The notes under the pieces: generated by a model | Databases searched by the model: none | What the model was told of the DNA's origin: nothing | Seen by the model: only the letters and a program-made list of their open reading frames with translations | Origin: Carnegiea gigantea | Taxonomy: Eukaryota; Streptophyta; Magnoliopsida; Caryophyllales; Cactaceae | Assembly (NCBI GenBank): GCA_029747015.1 | Contig: JAKOGI010000085.1 | Location: 291,501-355,500 of the forward strand | Direction of reading: 5' to 3' | DNA: 64,000 nucleotides | Translations under genes and position numbers: made by a program | Shown: piece by piece, positions 23,805 through 34,184 of the stretch | Layout of the letters: every line of letters begins with the position of its first letter | Position numbering within the stretch: position 1 is the first letter of the stretch

Positions 23805-24992
23805 ATGGCCAGCATCCCTCCCCCTTCCTGCTTTGGCATTAGCATCTCCTCTGCTGATCCTGTCACGCCACCCCCCCATAGTGGTGGTAGCGTTTTCTCT
23901 CCAAAGCCATAGTGTGCACTCAGCTGTTGTTGAGGAGATTCCACCTCCTCCGGTGCCAAATACTGTACCTCCTCTGTAACCCACTGTTCTATCTCCTCCT
24001 AGCATCTCTACTACAGAAGCTAATCCTCCACGCTACCCTTTTTACTTCAACAATTTTCCCAATTTTTTTAATGCCCATCCAAACCTTCCTCTCAATGACA
24101 CTAATGGTTATGTTGATGTGCCTTCATCATCTACTGTCCAGTTTCCATACTCTCAGTTTGAGGTGGGATCCTCCAGTCATTCGGCTTCCAGCCCAAACTC
24201 GTCGGTCTTTCCCCGACTGTCATCACTTATGTATGGATCTTTTGTGTCACTGCCCACAGGTCTTGGTGTCACAACTTTGGCTGCTCCTAATATCACGAAT
24301 CTTGTCATGGTTCGTTTATCGTCTCCGGAAGATTATTTAACATGGCACACTCAGTTTTCTGCTGTGTTGATCTCTCATGGCCTCTCGGGTGTCATTGATG
24401 GGTGTTATCCACCTCCCTTTACCACGGTCACTACCTCCACTGGTGTCAATACTGTTAATCCGAATTTTCAAGACTAGGTTCGTATTGATCAAAGCGTGCA
24501 TTCCTGGATATTTGCTACCCTCTCTCCTGATGTTCTTATTGATGTTCAGGATTGTGCCACTTCTTTTCAAGTATGGGAGCATCTTTCCCATCGTTTCCGT
24601 CACTCAAGTATGGCCAGGGCTATAAAGCTAAAACGGCAACTGATTAACATCAAGAAATCCGACTCTCAAACTATGGATGCATACAAGAGGGAAATTAAAA
24701 CCATATCTGATAATCTTGCATCCATCAGTTGTCCGGTCCCTTCGTCTGATTTGGTTCATTACACGCTACTTGGACCCGGTCGAGAATATGAAGCACTTGT
24801 TACAACCCTTACCCATCTGCCCCTGCAGCTCTCGTTCAATGACCTTCGTCCTCAGTTGTTGATTCAAGAGCAGTGGTTACGTCACCTTTGTGAGCTTGAT
24901 GATGATTCTGTGGTTCATACAGCACTTGCTGCCTTCTCCACTAATGCTACTGGATACAACTCCAATAATAGGTATAAAAGAAAAGGCAAGGG
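23805..24992 (+). pseudogene. gag (part), short-LTR Copia
   Basis: The ATG at 23805 opens a Pro/Ser-rich N-terminus. A frame change near 23910 moves the reading to 24118-24477, and after a TAG near 24475 the same frame continues at 24496-24992. The capsid core is clear: HSWIFATLSPDVL, VWEHLSHRFRHSSMARAIKL and YKREIKTISDNLASI are typical of the Copia UBN2-type gag. It is interrupted at 24992 by the nested element; the end of gag resumes at 29840. Confidence 0.83.
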
Positions 24993-25865
24993 TGAAAGTG
25001 CAAAAACTACTAAATCACCCTAGAGGGGGTGAACAGGGTGATGATCAAAATTGCAATTTAATCAAAATAAAGTGTGGAAAAGAAACGCGGACAAAACACG
25101 AGCGAATTTTTTAACGAGGTTGGGCCTCAACAGGCTTAATCCCCGCCTAAAGTTCTCCAACTCTAGGATTAATCCGAATCTTTATTAGAAGGGATGATTA
25201 CAACTCTAGAGTACACCTACTCTAAGTTCCAAGACCCAAGTTGACACTCTCAACAAGGCTTGGTAGAGTTGACCCTTCAACTTTATAATTCCACCTAAAC
25301 ACTACTTGAATAACTCAAAGAACAATAGTAAATTAAAGCTCAATCAATACAATAAGAGAGTGTGTTTGAGTATGCCAATGAATGCTTGTCTTGGTTGGTA
25401 TCTTCAACTCTCAACCATCTTGCATATTTATAGGCAAGGCTTGGAGAAATAGAAGGAAAGTAGCCGTTAGACACATCCTGATTTCTTGTTTCAGTTCATG
25501 ACCTTAAAGATCCAGTTCAGTGTCACTGAAGATAGCACAAATTCAGCATGCAACGGCTAGTTGATTTGCTTGCAACGGTTATCCTGATTTTTTGGCAGAT
25601 TTGGATTCTCTTTGAGCAATTCCTTCCATAATCAAGTCACATGCTGATTTGGATTCTCCTTAAGCTAATTTTATTATTCTTTCCATAACCAAATCATATC
25701 TTAAATAACAAGATCAAGGAAGTCCCATAATATATCCAAATATGATTAGTAATTTCATAATATCATTATAGAATATGATTAAAGAATAAATATCTAAGCT
25801 TCCTTTTTGTCTTTCATCAAAACAAACATAACATATAATATTAATGGATAAATAGAAAGCCAATA
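24993..25865 (-). repeat. 3' LTR of the gag-only element
   Basis: 873 bp, about 95% alike by eye to 28961-29834. On the element strand its first dinucleotide has changed from TG to TA. A TATAAATA box (25425-25432, minus strand) is present. Confidence 0.92.
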
Positions 25866-27149
25866 ATCTCCCCCTTTTTGATGAAAGACAAAACTTCATA
25901 AATATCATAGATTCATCAAATAATCAAATTAGCTTACCATAATCTTTCTCCCACTTTTTGTATTTCATCAAAAAGGTTGCATAAGAAGGGGAAATCCAAA
26001 ATGCATGTTTCATATGCAATACTTATGACCTTACACTTAGTACCTTCAAACTTATCCAATAAGAGCATTAGTACTAAGAAAGAGGATTCAATAAAACATA
26101 TAACCATAGTAGCATTTCAAGATCATATCCCAAACTAAACTAACTCTACCTTTAAAAAATAAATAATCAAAATTATGGCAAAATAATATATATATTCCCT
26201 TATGGAGATAGACAATAACATTGATGCAAACACTTAGCATAAAATTATGTGCAACAATTCGGTATGATGTTTAAAATATTAAGCAAGCATAATAATATGT
26301 CACATGCCATGAAAAAATACGATGGTTATTAATCATATCATGCTTACCTTCTAAAAATAATTAAGCAATTTAAAATTTGAAAATTAAAATTTCTCAAGTA
26401 GGAAGTAAACTATGCAAAGATATTATATCACCTGATACATTACCTGATTGATAGCGTTTAACATCAACACGACCAAAATAACCAAATTATTCTCCTCCTT
26501 TGACTTTCATAAAAAATAAGAGGAATCTAAAACTATGTCGTTTCATACATGTGAAGTAAAAATAGAGTAAAATCAAATTTAAAACAAAGTCGAAAGAGTG
26601 AAGCAAACTAAGTGAAGTGAAGCTGAGTTGGGGGTAAATTAAAGTAAGAGAGAGAAAGAGGAGGACACGCATGGGTGAGAAAGGAAATTTGCTGCACAAA
26701 ATAATTTCCCAGTAAAAAATGAGTCAATTAGGATTTTGGAATAAAATTAGCAAATATCATGCGATTTTCAAGATTAACAAAAATTGAGACAGATTTAAAA
26801 AAATCCGCATGCCCAGAATGAAAGAAAATATATCAGATTGTCTTCCAATTCCATTGGGTATAAACCAATTGATTTATTTGTATCAATGACCCATAGTCAA
26901 GGCCTTGAAAGTGAAGTTCAAGCCCTTAATTTGGTCACATTCAAAATGTTTAGCTTTTGCCTGCCGTTCAAGCCCTTGAACTGTAATTTAAGGCCTTAAA
27001 TTTCTTGACAATGATGATTGTTTTATTGGCTTCTCCCGCAAAAGCTCCTGAATATAGTTAGTACTTAGAGAGGGCTCCCCCTCAATTTATACACCAATAT
27101 TAAGAAATCTCCCCCTTTCGTCAAGACACTAAATCAAACCTTTCTAGCC
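25866..27149 (-). other. Noncoding 3' interior of the gag-only element
   Basis: No gene on either strand. On the element strand a purine tract AAAAAGGGGGAGAT (complement of 25866-25879) adjoins the LTR and is the likely plus-strand primer. Similar pyrimidine runs occur on the plus strand at about 25946, 26491 and 27107, so the purine tract is present in several degenerate copies. Confidence 0.75.
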
Positions 27150-28902
27150 ATGGCCAAAGTCACAAATTGTCGGCTTTCAAGTACACCTACAAAACAACAG
27201 ATCAAGCCTTTCTAGCCTTGATATCGAATTTGGGTCCAACATCGGTTGTGACCCTATTTTATGGTCTTGTACCTTTTGGTACTCAAACTTGGATTATCTT
27301 GGTGTTTGGCTTTTTGAGAGGATATGAGTAGGAAATATGATCCTTCCTTAAACAATAATTACATACGGTGTGAGATTTGTCTTTGGATGTTTCATGAACA
27401 AAGAAATTTTTATAATTTTTCTTTTTGTTAAAAGGATTGTATCTAATACCTTCTTTGTTGAAAGACATCCTTTGAGAGCCTAGCAATTTGTCCAGGTTTT
27501 CTTGTCCTTTAGAAAATTTTAATATTACTTGTTCTAGACCCTCATGTTTGGATTAAAGCTCTTTCTTTTCATTTTCAAGCATTTCAATTCTTAAAAGAGT
27601 TTCACTATTTAATTTTTGTAACGCCTCTTTTTCAAAGAGTAAATTACGAATTGTTTTCTTCAAGGACTTTATCTTAGACAAATATTCTTGTTCACACCGA
27701 ATGCATTGGATTAATACTTGAGCTAATTCATCCTTCGAATATTCATGAAGATCAGAATAGTCTACCTCATCCAAGTTTTCAGATTCGGTTTCTTGGACGT
27801 CATTCGCCATAAGGCATAGATTTGCAATTTCTTCTTCTTTGTCACTGTCACTGGAGTCACTATCACTCCATGCGGCAATTATGGCTTCCTTGAATTTCTT
27901 CTTGGCCTTATGCTTATGTTTTTCAACTTTCATTTGCAAGACGGGATAATCTTTTACAATATGTCCTGGCAAACTACAACCAAAACAAGAACCCAAGTTA
28001 GAATCATTTTTGTAGTTTAGAAATTTCGTACCTTTTGAGAACTTCTCATTTTTGCTTGATGATGATCCCTTTTTGTAGAACTTCTTGGGATCAAATTTCT
28101 TTGATTTGAACATCTTTTCCAATCCTTTAGCGATCATTGTCATAGTATCTTCATCCTCTTCGCTTGACTCTTCTTCTAAGGAAATGGCGTCTTCACTTCC
28201 AATTTTGAATGCTACTCCTTTCTTGAATTGAGTTTCTTTTTCCTTATCATCTTCTTTAAGATGAATTTCGTGCATAAGGAGTTTTCCTAGCAAATCATCC
28301 AAGGCTAGTGTCTTAAGGTTTTGGGCTTCCTCAATTGCGGTGACCTTGGGAACCCCACTTGTTTTTAGGAAGACACCGAAGTATTTTCCTAACGATCTCC
28401 TCATTGGTGTAGGTTTTGCCGAGGGACTTGAGATTATTGGTTATATCAGTAAACCTTGTAAACATCTCCTTGATCGTTTCATCGGGTTGCATTTTGAAAA
28501 GCTCGTATTGATGAACGAACATGTTGATTTTTGTCTTTCTCACTTGACTTGTCCCTTCATATGTCACCACCAACTTGTCCCGGCTGATTCACATGCACAA
28601 ATACGATTGTACTCATTAGCATCTAATCCACAATATAATATATGCATGGCCTTACAATTTTTTGACAGCCTTGCAAAGTCTTCTTGGGTGTATTGATCTT
28701 CAGTTTTCGTAGCGGTTTTTCCATCAATCGTGATTTGTGGAACATATGGTCCTTTTGTCACGATGTTCCATAATTCATAATCTTCAGTTTTGATAAACAT
28801 CAGCATCAAATTTTTCCAATATGAAAAGTTAGTACCTCTAAACAAAAGTGGTCTAATAGTAGAACAACCTTGATCATAATAGCTTTCTCCACTAGCGGCC
28901 AT
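27150..28902 (-). pseudogene. gag of the gag-only element
   Basis: Begins at the minus-strand ATG complementary to 28900-28902. The N-terminus has LLFRGTNFSYWKNLMLMFI and EDYELWNIV, followed after a frame change near 28565 by FKMQPDETIKEMFTRFTDI, and after another near 28350 by a long open part to 27553. That part includes an acidic segment, a knuckle CFGCSLPGHIVKDY whose last cysteine is Tyr, and a coiled-coil-like Lys/Glu/Leu tail. After a TAA at 27553 the same frame continues to about 27283 with a second knuckle lacking its last cysteine. It resembles the gag at 39517 in order and motifs. Confidence 0.83.
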
Positions 28903-28945
28903 GATCGTTACCCACTTGATGGTAAAGTCAAAATGCAGTGGGTTT

Positions 28946-28958
28946 GGCTCTGATACCA
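28946..28958 (-). other. Primer binding site of the gag-only element
   Basis: The complement reads TGGTATCAGAGCC, a perfect initiator tRNA-Met site, two bases from the 5' LTR. Confidence 0.93.
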
Positions 28959-28960
28959 AT

Positions 28961-29834
28961 TGAAAGTACAAAAACTACTAAATCACCCTAGAGGGGGGTA
29001 AATAGGGTGATGATCAAAATCGTAATTTAATTGAAATAAAGTGTGGAAAAGAAACGTGGGCAAAACACGAGCGAATTTTTTAACGAGGTTGGGCCTCAAC
29101 AGACTTAATCCCCGCTTAGACTTCTCTAACTCTAGGATTAACCCGAATCTTTATTAGAAGGGATGATTACAACTCTAGAGTACACCTACTTTAAGTTCCA
29201 AGACCTAAGTTGACACCCTCAATAAGGCTTGGTAGAGTTGACCCTTCAACTCTATAATCCCACCTAAACACTACTTGAATAACTCAAAGAACAATAGCAA
29301 ATTAAAGCTCAATCAATATGATAAGAGAGTGTGTTTAAGTATGCCAATGAATGCTTGCCTTACTTGGTATCTTCAGCTCTCAACCATCTTGTATATTTAT
29401 AGGCAAGGCTTGGAGAAATAGAAGGAAAGTAGCAGTTAGACATATCCTAATTTCTTGCTTCAGTTCAAGGCCTTGAAGATCCAGCTCAGTGTCACTGAAG
29501 ATGACACAAATTCAGTATGCAACAGCTAGTTGATTTGCTTACAACGGTTGTCCTGATTTTTTGGTAGATTTGGATTCTCTTTGAGCAATTCCTTCCATAA
29601 TCAAGTCATATGCTGATTTGGATTCTCCTTGAGCTAATTTTATTATTCTTTCCATAACCAAATCATATCTTAAATCATAAGATCAAGGAAGTCCCATAAT
29701 ATATCCAAATATGATTTGTAATTTCGTAATATCATTATAGAATACGATTAAAGAATAAATATCTAAGCTTCCTTTTTGTCTTTCATCAAAACAAACATAA
29801 CATATAATATTAATGGATAAATAGAAAGCCAACA
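28961..29834 (-). repeat. 5' LTR of the gag-only element
   Basis: 874 bp; on the element strand it starts TGTTGGCTTT and ends ACTTTCA. It is followed by AAGGG, one half of the target duplication. Confidence 0.93.
29394..29401 (-). promoter_or_regulatory. TATA box in the 5' LTR of the gag-only element
   Basis: Minus-strand TATAAATA, also present in the other LTR. It lies in the middle of the LTR, where a Copia promoter is expected. Confidence 0.6.
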
Positions 29835-29839
29835 AAGGG

Positions 29840-31440
29840 CAATGAAAATTGGAAACATAATAATAACAATCGCAAGATCACTTTTGGTAGAAAGGGCGTG
29901 GAAACTCATCTCCACAAAATTCTTCAACCTCCTCTTGAAGCACGCTTATAGGTATGAGCAAGCTTAATTCGGTCTTTTCATGTTTTTATACTCATGCACC
30001 ACCATCTTCTGACTTCTCTTCTGCAGCAACTCCTCATAGTTAGGGATTTTAGGGTCCAACTCTGCTAACCTTATTTGCCAAATCTGTTTTGCCCCTGGTC
30101 ACTCCGCTTACAGTGCCCACGTTTGCCTTCCACTGTTGGCACCACTCTCGAATCACTTGCCCTTTCTTTTACTTTAATGTCTCTTGCTGATGGCCAAGAG
30201 CATCTTTGGTATCCAGACTCCAGGGCTTCTGCTCACATGACTCCTTATAATGGTAATCTTGCCTGTAAATCCACTTATAATGGTTCTACTAAAGTTATAG
30301 TCGGGAATGGTGCTCATCTCCGTATATTGCATGCTAGCAATTGTTATCTTCATACTACGACTAAGCCTTTGTGTTTGAATTCAGTTTAGCATGTTCCTGA
30401 CTTAAAACACAATTTGATCTCAATTAAAAAGCTACGTCGTGATAACAATTGTCGCGTTATATTTGAGATTTTTCTGTTTCTATATAGGACAAGGCAACGG
30501 GGCGGTCCTTCTTCGAGTGGCAAGTAGTGGGGATCTCTATCCTCTTCCATCTACCACAACCTCTTCTATTTTTTCCGCCAATTTTACTATTCACCAGTCT
30601 GCTTCTGTTTGGCACCATAGGTTAGGCCACCCTAGTTCTCGAATTTTAGACATATTACATTCCAACAAGTCTATAGTTCGTACTACTAGGCCTCTTAAGG
30701 ATTGTGTTTCGTGTTGTTTGGGAAAGTTCACAAGACTCCCTTTCATCGAAGTTGAACATTATGCTAATAAACCTTTATTTTTGATTCATAGCGATATTTG
30801 GCAATCTCCTGTTCTATCTAAAGAAGGCTATAAATATTACATTGTTTTTGTTGATGATTTTTCTCAATTTTCTTGGTTATATCCCATGAAAAATAAATCT
30901 GACACATTCACAATTGTTTGTGCCTTCCAAGCGTTAGTTGAAAACCTCTTTCATGCCAAAATAAAATATTTTTAGAGTGATGGTGGCCACGAATATGATA
31001 TTCAACCTTTACTAACTCATTTTATTAACTCTGGCATTTATTTCTGTAAGTCTACACCTCACACTCAACAACAAAACGGTGTTGCCGAAAGCAAGCACTG
31101 TCATATTGTTGACATGGTGCGGACTTTACTTTTAGATGCATCACTCTCTGATTACTATTGGCATGAAGTGGCTCAAACTGCTACTTATCTTATAAATCGA
31201 TTACTCACTCCTTTGTTACAAGGTTTAGCACCCCATCAAAAACTAGTTTCAAAAACCTCCTGATTACAGTTTTATTTGGGTATTTGGTTGCCAATGCTTT
31301 CCAAATCTTACCCCTTATACTAAGGATAAACTTCAACCTCGCTTTGCAAGGTGTGTCTTTCTTGGCTACGCCCCAAATTATAAGGCTTATAAATGTTTGG
31401 AACCGTCTTCTGGACGTATTTATATAAGCCGGCACGTTGT
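29840..31440 (+). pseudogene. End of gag, protease and integrase of short-LTR Copia
   Basis: Resumes the element after the nested insertion. The protease site reads LWYPDSRASAHMT at about 30212, with the catalytic-loop Gly replaced by Arg. The pre-integrase motif SVWHHRLGHPSSRILD is at about 30606, with CVSCCLGKFTRLPF near 30700. The integrase core has LIHSDIWQSP (first Asp), SDGGHEY after a TAG at 30973 (second Asp) and HTQQQNGVAESKHCH (Glu, near 31060). Frameshifts follow near 31230. Confidence 0.85.
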
Positions 31441-31896
31441 TTTCACGAACATATTTTTCCTTATACTCAAATCCTAAGTCAGGTGTACCCCCCTTCTCCT
31501 AGTTCAACCTCCGTACTGCCCTTCTGGACTACTCCTCTTCTGTGTGTCTCAGCCTAATTCTGAGTTTTTGCTTCTTGAGTCTAATTCTTCCCCAGAAACT
31601 TTTCATTCCTCTCCCTGTGTGTCTGGTCCCAACCTTGCATTGTCTTCCCCACTAGCCACATCTCCTGCCCCAACGCCACCTCTCTCTACCTCCCCGCCAG
31701 GGTCCGAGGTTCAACCTCTCAGCTGCAATTAGCTCGTCTCCCAAACTGGGCTGGTTTTAGGCCATCCGCGTCTTTGCCTCCGGAGATCTCTACAGCTCCA
31801 TTCGTTACAGCGTCACCGCCAGTAATTCAGCATCGTATGCAAACTCACTCTAAATAGGGCATATTTAAACCGAAAAACATTTTATCTCTTAATGTT
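31441..31896 (+). other. Integrase-RT linker of short-LTR Copia
   Basis: Ser/Pro/Thr-rich low-complexity coding remnant at 31544-31732, then a degraded stretch. Such linkers are normal between integrase and reverse transcriptase in Copia. Confidence 0.6.
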
Positions 31897-33370
31897 TTGC
31901 ATACTGATTCTGATCTATCCTGTTTTTCAGAGGCTGTGAAGCACTCTCATTGGCATCAAGCCATGGTTGAGGAGTTTAACGCCTTTGTAGAAAATCATAC
32001 TTGGGATCTTGTACCTCGAACTCCCACTATGCAAGTAGTCGATTGTAAGTGGATTTTCAAGATAAAATTTAAATCTGATGGTATTGATTACCACGAAACC
32101 TTTAGTCCAGTTGTTAAATCTTCCCCTATTCGTTTAATTCTGTCCATTGCCTCTTCGTGTATTCGTCAACTGGATGTGAAACATGCTTTCTTACATGGTT
32201 TTCTTGATGAGGAAGTTTACATGAAACAACCTTCAGGTTTTTTGCACCCCCATTATCCTAACCATATCTATCGTCTCAAGAAATCCATCTATGGCCTGAA
32301 ATAAGCCACTCGTGCTTGGTTTCAATAGTTTAGTTCCTTTTTGCCTTCTAAAAGTTTTGTTTGTAGTAAAGTTGATTCTTCTATGTTTGTTTATCGTCAT
32401 CAGTCTACTATTCTCATTCTCTTTCTTTATGTTAACGATATGCTTATAACCTGTAATGATCCTATCCTCATCAAATCTTTCATTTCTCTTTTGTCCACTC
32501 ATTTTACTATGAAAGATCTTGGTGACATTCATTATTTTCTTGGGGTTCAGGTTGTACGCACTTCTCATGGTCTTTTTCTATCCCAACATAAATATGTCTC
32601 TGATCTTCTTAAGAAGTTTCATTTTCATACCGTTAAACCTGTCTGTACACCAAGTCTTTCTAGGACTACTTTGTCTCTCCCTGATGGTGAGTTAGTTGCC
32701 GATCCGTCCGATTTTAGGACTATGGTTGGTACGCGACAGTATTTAATCATGATTAGACCTGATATTGCCTATGTCGTGCATGTAGTCTCCCAATTTTTGC
32801 GTGTTCCCCATAACTCTCATCTCAATGTTGTCAAGCACATTTTTAGGTATCTACAGGGCACAGCTGATCATGGTTTATTATTTAAATACAAGTCCAAACT
32901 CGATCTCATGGTGGCTTTCTGTGATGTTGACTTGGCAGGCTGTCCTGACAGCTGTCGTTCTATCACGGGTTTTGCTGTCTTCTTGGGTTCCAATCTCATT
33001 TCCTGGAAATCCAAGAAACAGCCCATTGTCTTTCGTTCTTCCACTGAGGCAGAATATCCTGTGGCTGCCTATACTGCTGTAGAGACTCAATGGCTCCGGC
33101 AACTCCTTTTTGACCTAGGAATTTTTGTACAAGTTCCTATTCGTATTTTTTGTGATAATATTTCTGCAACATACCTTGCTGTCAATCTTGTACTTCATGG
33201 TCGAAATAAGCGACTATCACTTTGTTCGTGAGATGGCTATTCGGGGTCACCTCCATGTCAAGTATGTTCGGAATCAGTCACAAGTTGCTGATATTTTCAC
33301 TAAGGGGCTTCCTACAGCGAGCATCATCAGTTTAAGGCCAATCTGTCTATTATACTCTGCACAAATTGAG
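31897..33370 (+). pseudogene. Reverse transcriptase and RNase H, short-LTR Copia
   Basis: Reverse transcriptase is open at 31897-32304, contains [19 protein letters not shown] and [19 protein letters not shown], and lacks the basic segment usually found between the K-W-I/V-F-K motif and YHETFSPV, so about 20 codons are deleted. After two in-frame stops (near 32302 and 32326) the frame continues at 32341-33231. The catalytic box is YVND in place of YVDD. RNase H shows FCDVDLAGCPDSCRSITGF and SLISWKSKKQ-type residues, ending in ADIFTKGLP near 33285 after a frameshift. Confidence 0.86.
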
Positions 33371-33374
33371 GGGG

Positions 33375-33507
33375 TGTAATAGTATATATATATTCACATG
33401 TCATATGTTTTATTGGACCTTGTAATTGGATACTTGTAAACCCTAATTATTACAATATAATCATACCCAGGCACCCCAATTGGGGTAGGTTGCCTCACCA
33501 CGTTACA
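33375..33507 (+). repeat. 3' LTR of short-LTR Copia
   Basis: 133 bp starting TGTAATAG after the purine tract AATTGAGGGGG and ending CGTTACA, matching 23605-23732. Confidence 0.88.
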
Positions 33508-34184
33508 AACTTACAGTCGTATGTGTAATGATATGACGTAGGTACAACACCATTCCGGACCCGGCACTCCTACGGACACTATACGTATCCGTACACGATC
33601 TCCCTCTCTATCTCCCTCGCTCTACCCAGTTCGTTGCATTTGCCCTTCAGTTGAATGAATCCACAAACTTGCCATTGTCCCAAAACTATGTTTTCCTTTA
33701 ATTCCTGTGTGCGTGCAGTCATCTGCTTTAATTTATTGAACCCAAAAACCAAAAAGAGCCAAAATTTTTTGGTGTCATCATGCATGTCCATATTCCGCTC
33801 CCCATTTCAGAAGCAAACAACCCATTCCCTCGTCATCTCACGCAATATTCATAATACCGTTCCCCGTTGGGCCCCACTTTACTGAGAAGCCGACAAAATC
33901 CTCAACAGAAGAACAAGCCACACTTTCTCTCTCCTCTCACCCCAGCAGCACAGCAGATGGGTTGGCGTGGTCTCCCTCTGCCCTTCTCCTGCCACATACC
34001 CCCTCCTCCTATTGCCTTTCTGCCACGCATGTCAACCCCCTTATCCTTCCACATCCCGTATTTCTCTCTCCTCAACCCCCCACCCCCCACCCCCTTATAT
34101 AAGCCTCCCTCCTCGATCCCCCAACTCAACATAATCACTTTCATATATTGCTCTTTGGTACTCAAACATAAGTAGGAAGAAACA
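33508..34184 (+). promoter_or_regulatory. Upstream region of the CCCH zinc-finger gene
   Basis: Noncoding. It contains a TGACG-type motif near 33534, a C-rich tract at 34070-34095 and a TATA box, then a probable 5' UTR. Short open frames here lack family motifs. Confidence 0.5.
34096..34102 (+). promoter_or_regulatory. TATA box
   Basis: TATATAA, 83 bp before the start codon, directly after a run of C residues. This spacing leaves a 5' UTR of roughly 50 bases. Confidence 0.7.

Larger units (their letters stand above)
24993..29834 (-). mobile_element. Gag-only LTR retrotransposon (TR-GAG-like), minus strand, nested
   Basis: The element is 4842 bp with 873/874-bp LTRs and a perfect 5-bp duplication AAGGG at 24988-24992 and 29835-29839. 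The primer site for initiator tRNA-Met lies next to the right LTR, so transcription runs right to left. The 3.1-kb interior contains a long gag and about 1.3 kb without coding capacity. Protease, integrase, RT and RNase H are all absent. This matches the description of non-autonomous gag-containing terminal-repeat elements, or an internally deleted SIRE/Tork-type Copia. Confidence 0.88.
23605..33507 (+). mobile_element. Short-LTR Ty1/Copia element, split by a nested element
   Basis: LTRs of 128 and 133 bp flank gag, protease, integrase, RT and RNase H. The minus-strand element at 24993-29834 interrupts it at the end of gag. LTRs this short suggest the Ale/Retrofit lineage, an inference. The 3' flank AACTT (33508-33512) does not match the 5' flank, so no target duplication can be shown; the 5' LTR terminus has also mutated from TG to CG. 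Confidence 0.87.

Noticed and set aside
24988..29839. A host gene interrupted by introns between the two halves of the short-LTR Copia gag
   Set aside because: The intervening DNA has LTRs and a perfect 5-bp duplication, so it is a nested insertion.
33867..34175. 102-codon Pro-rich frame upstream of the zinc-finger gene
   Set aside because: It overlaps the TATA box and the C-rich promoter tract.
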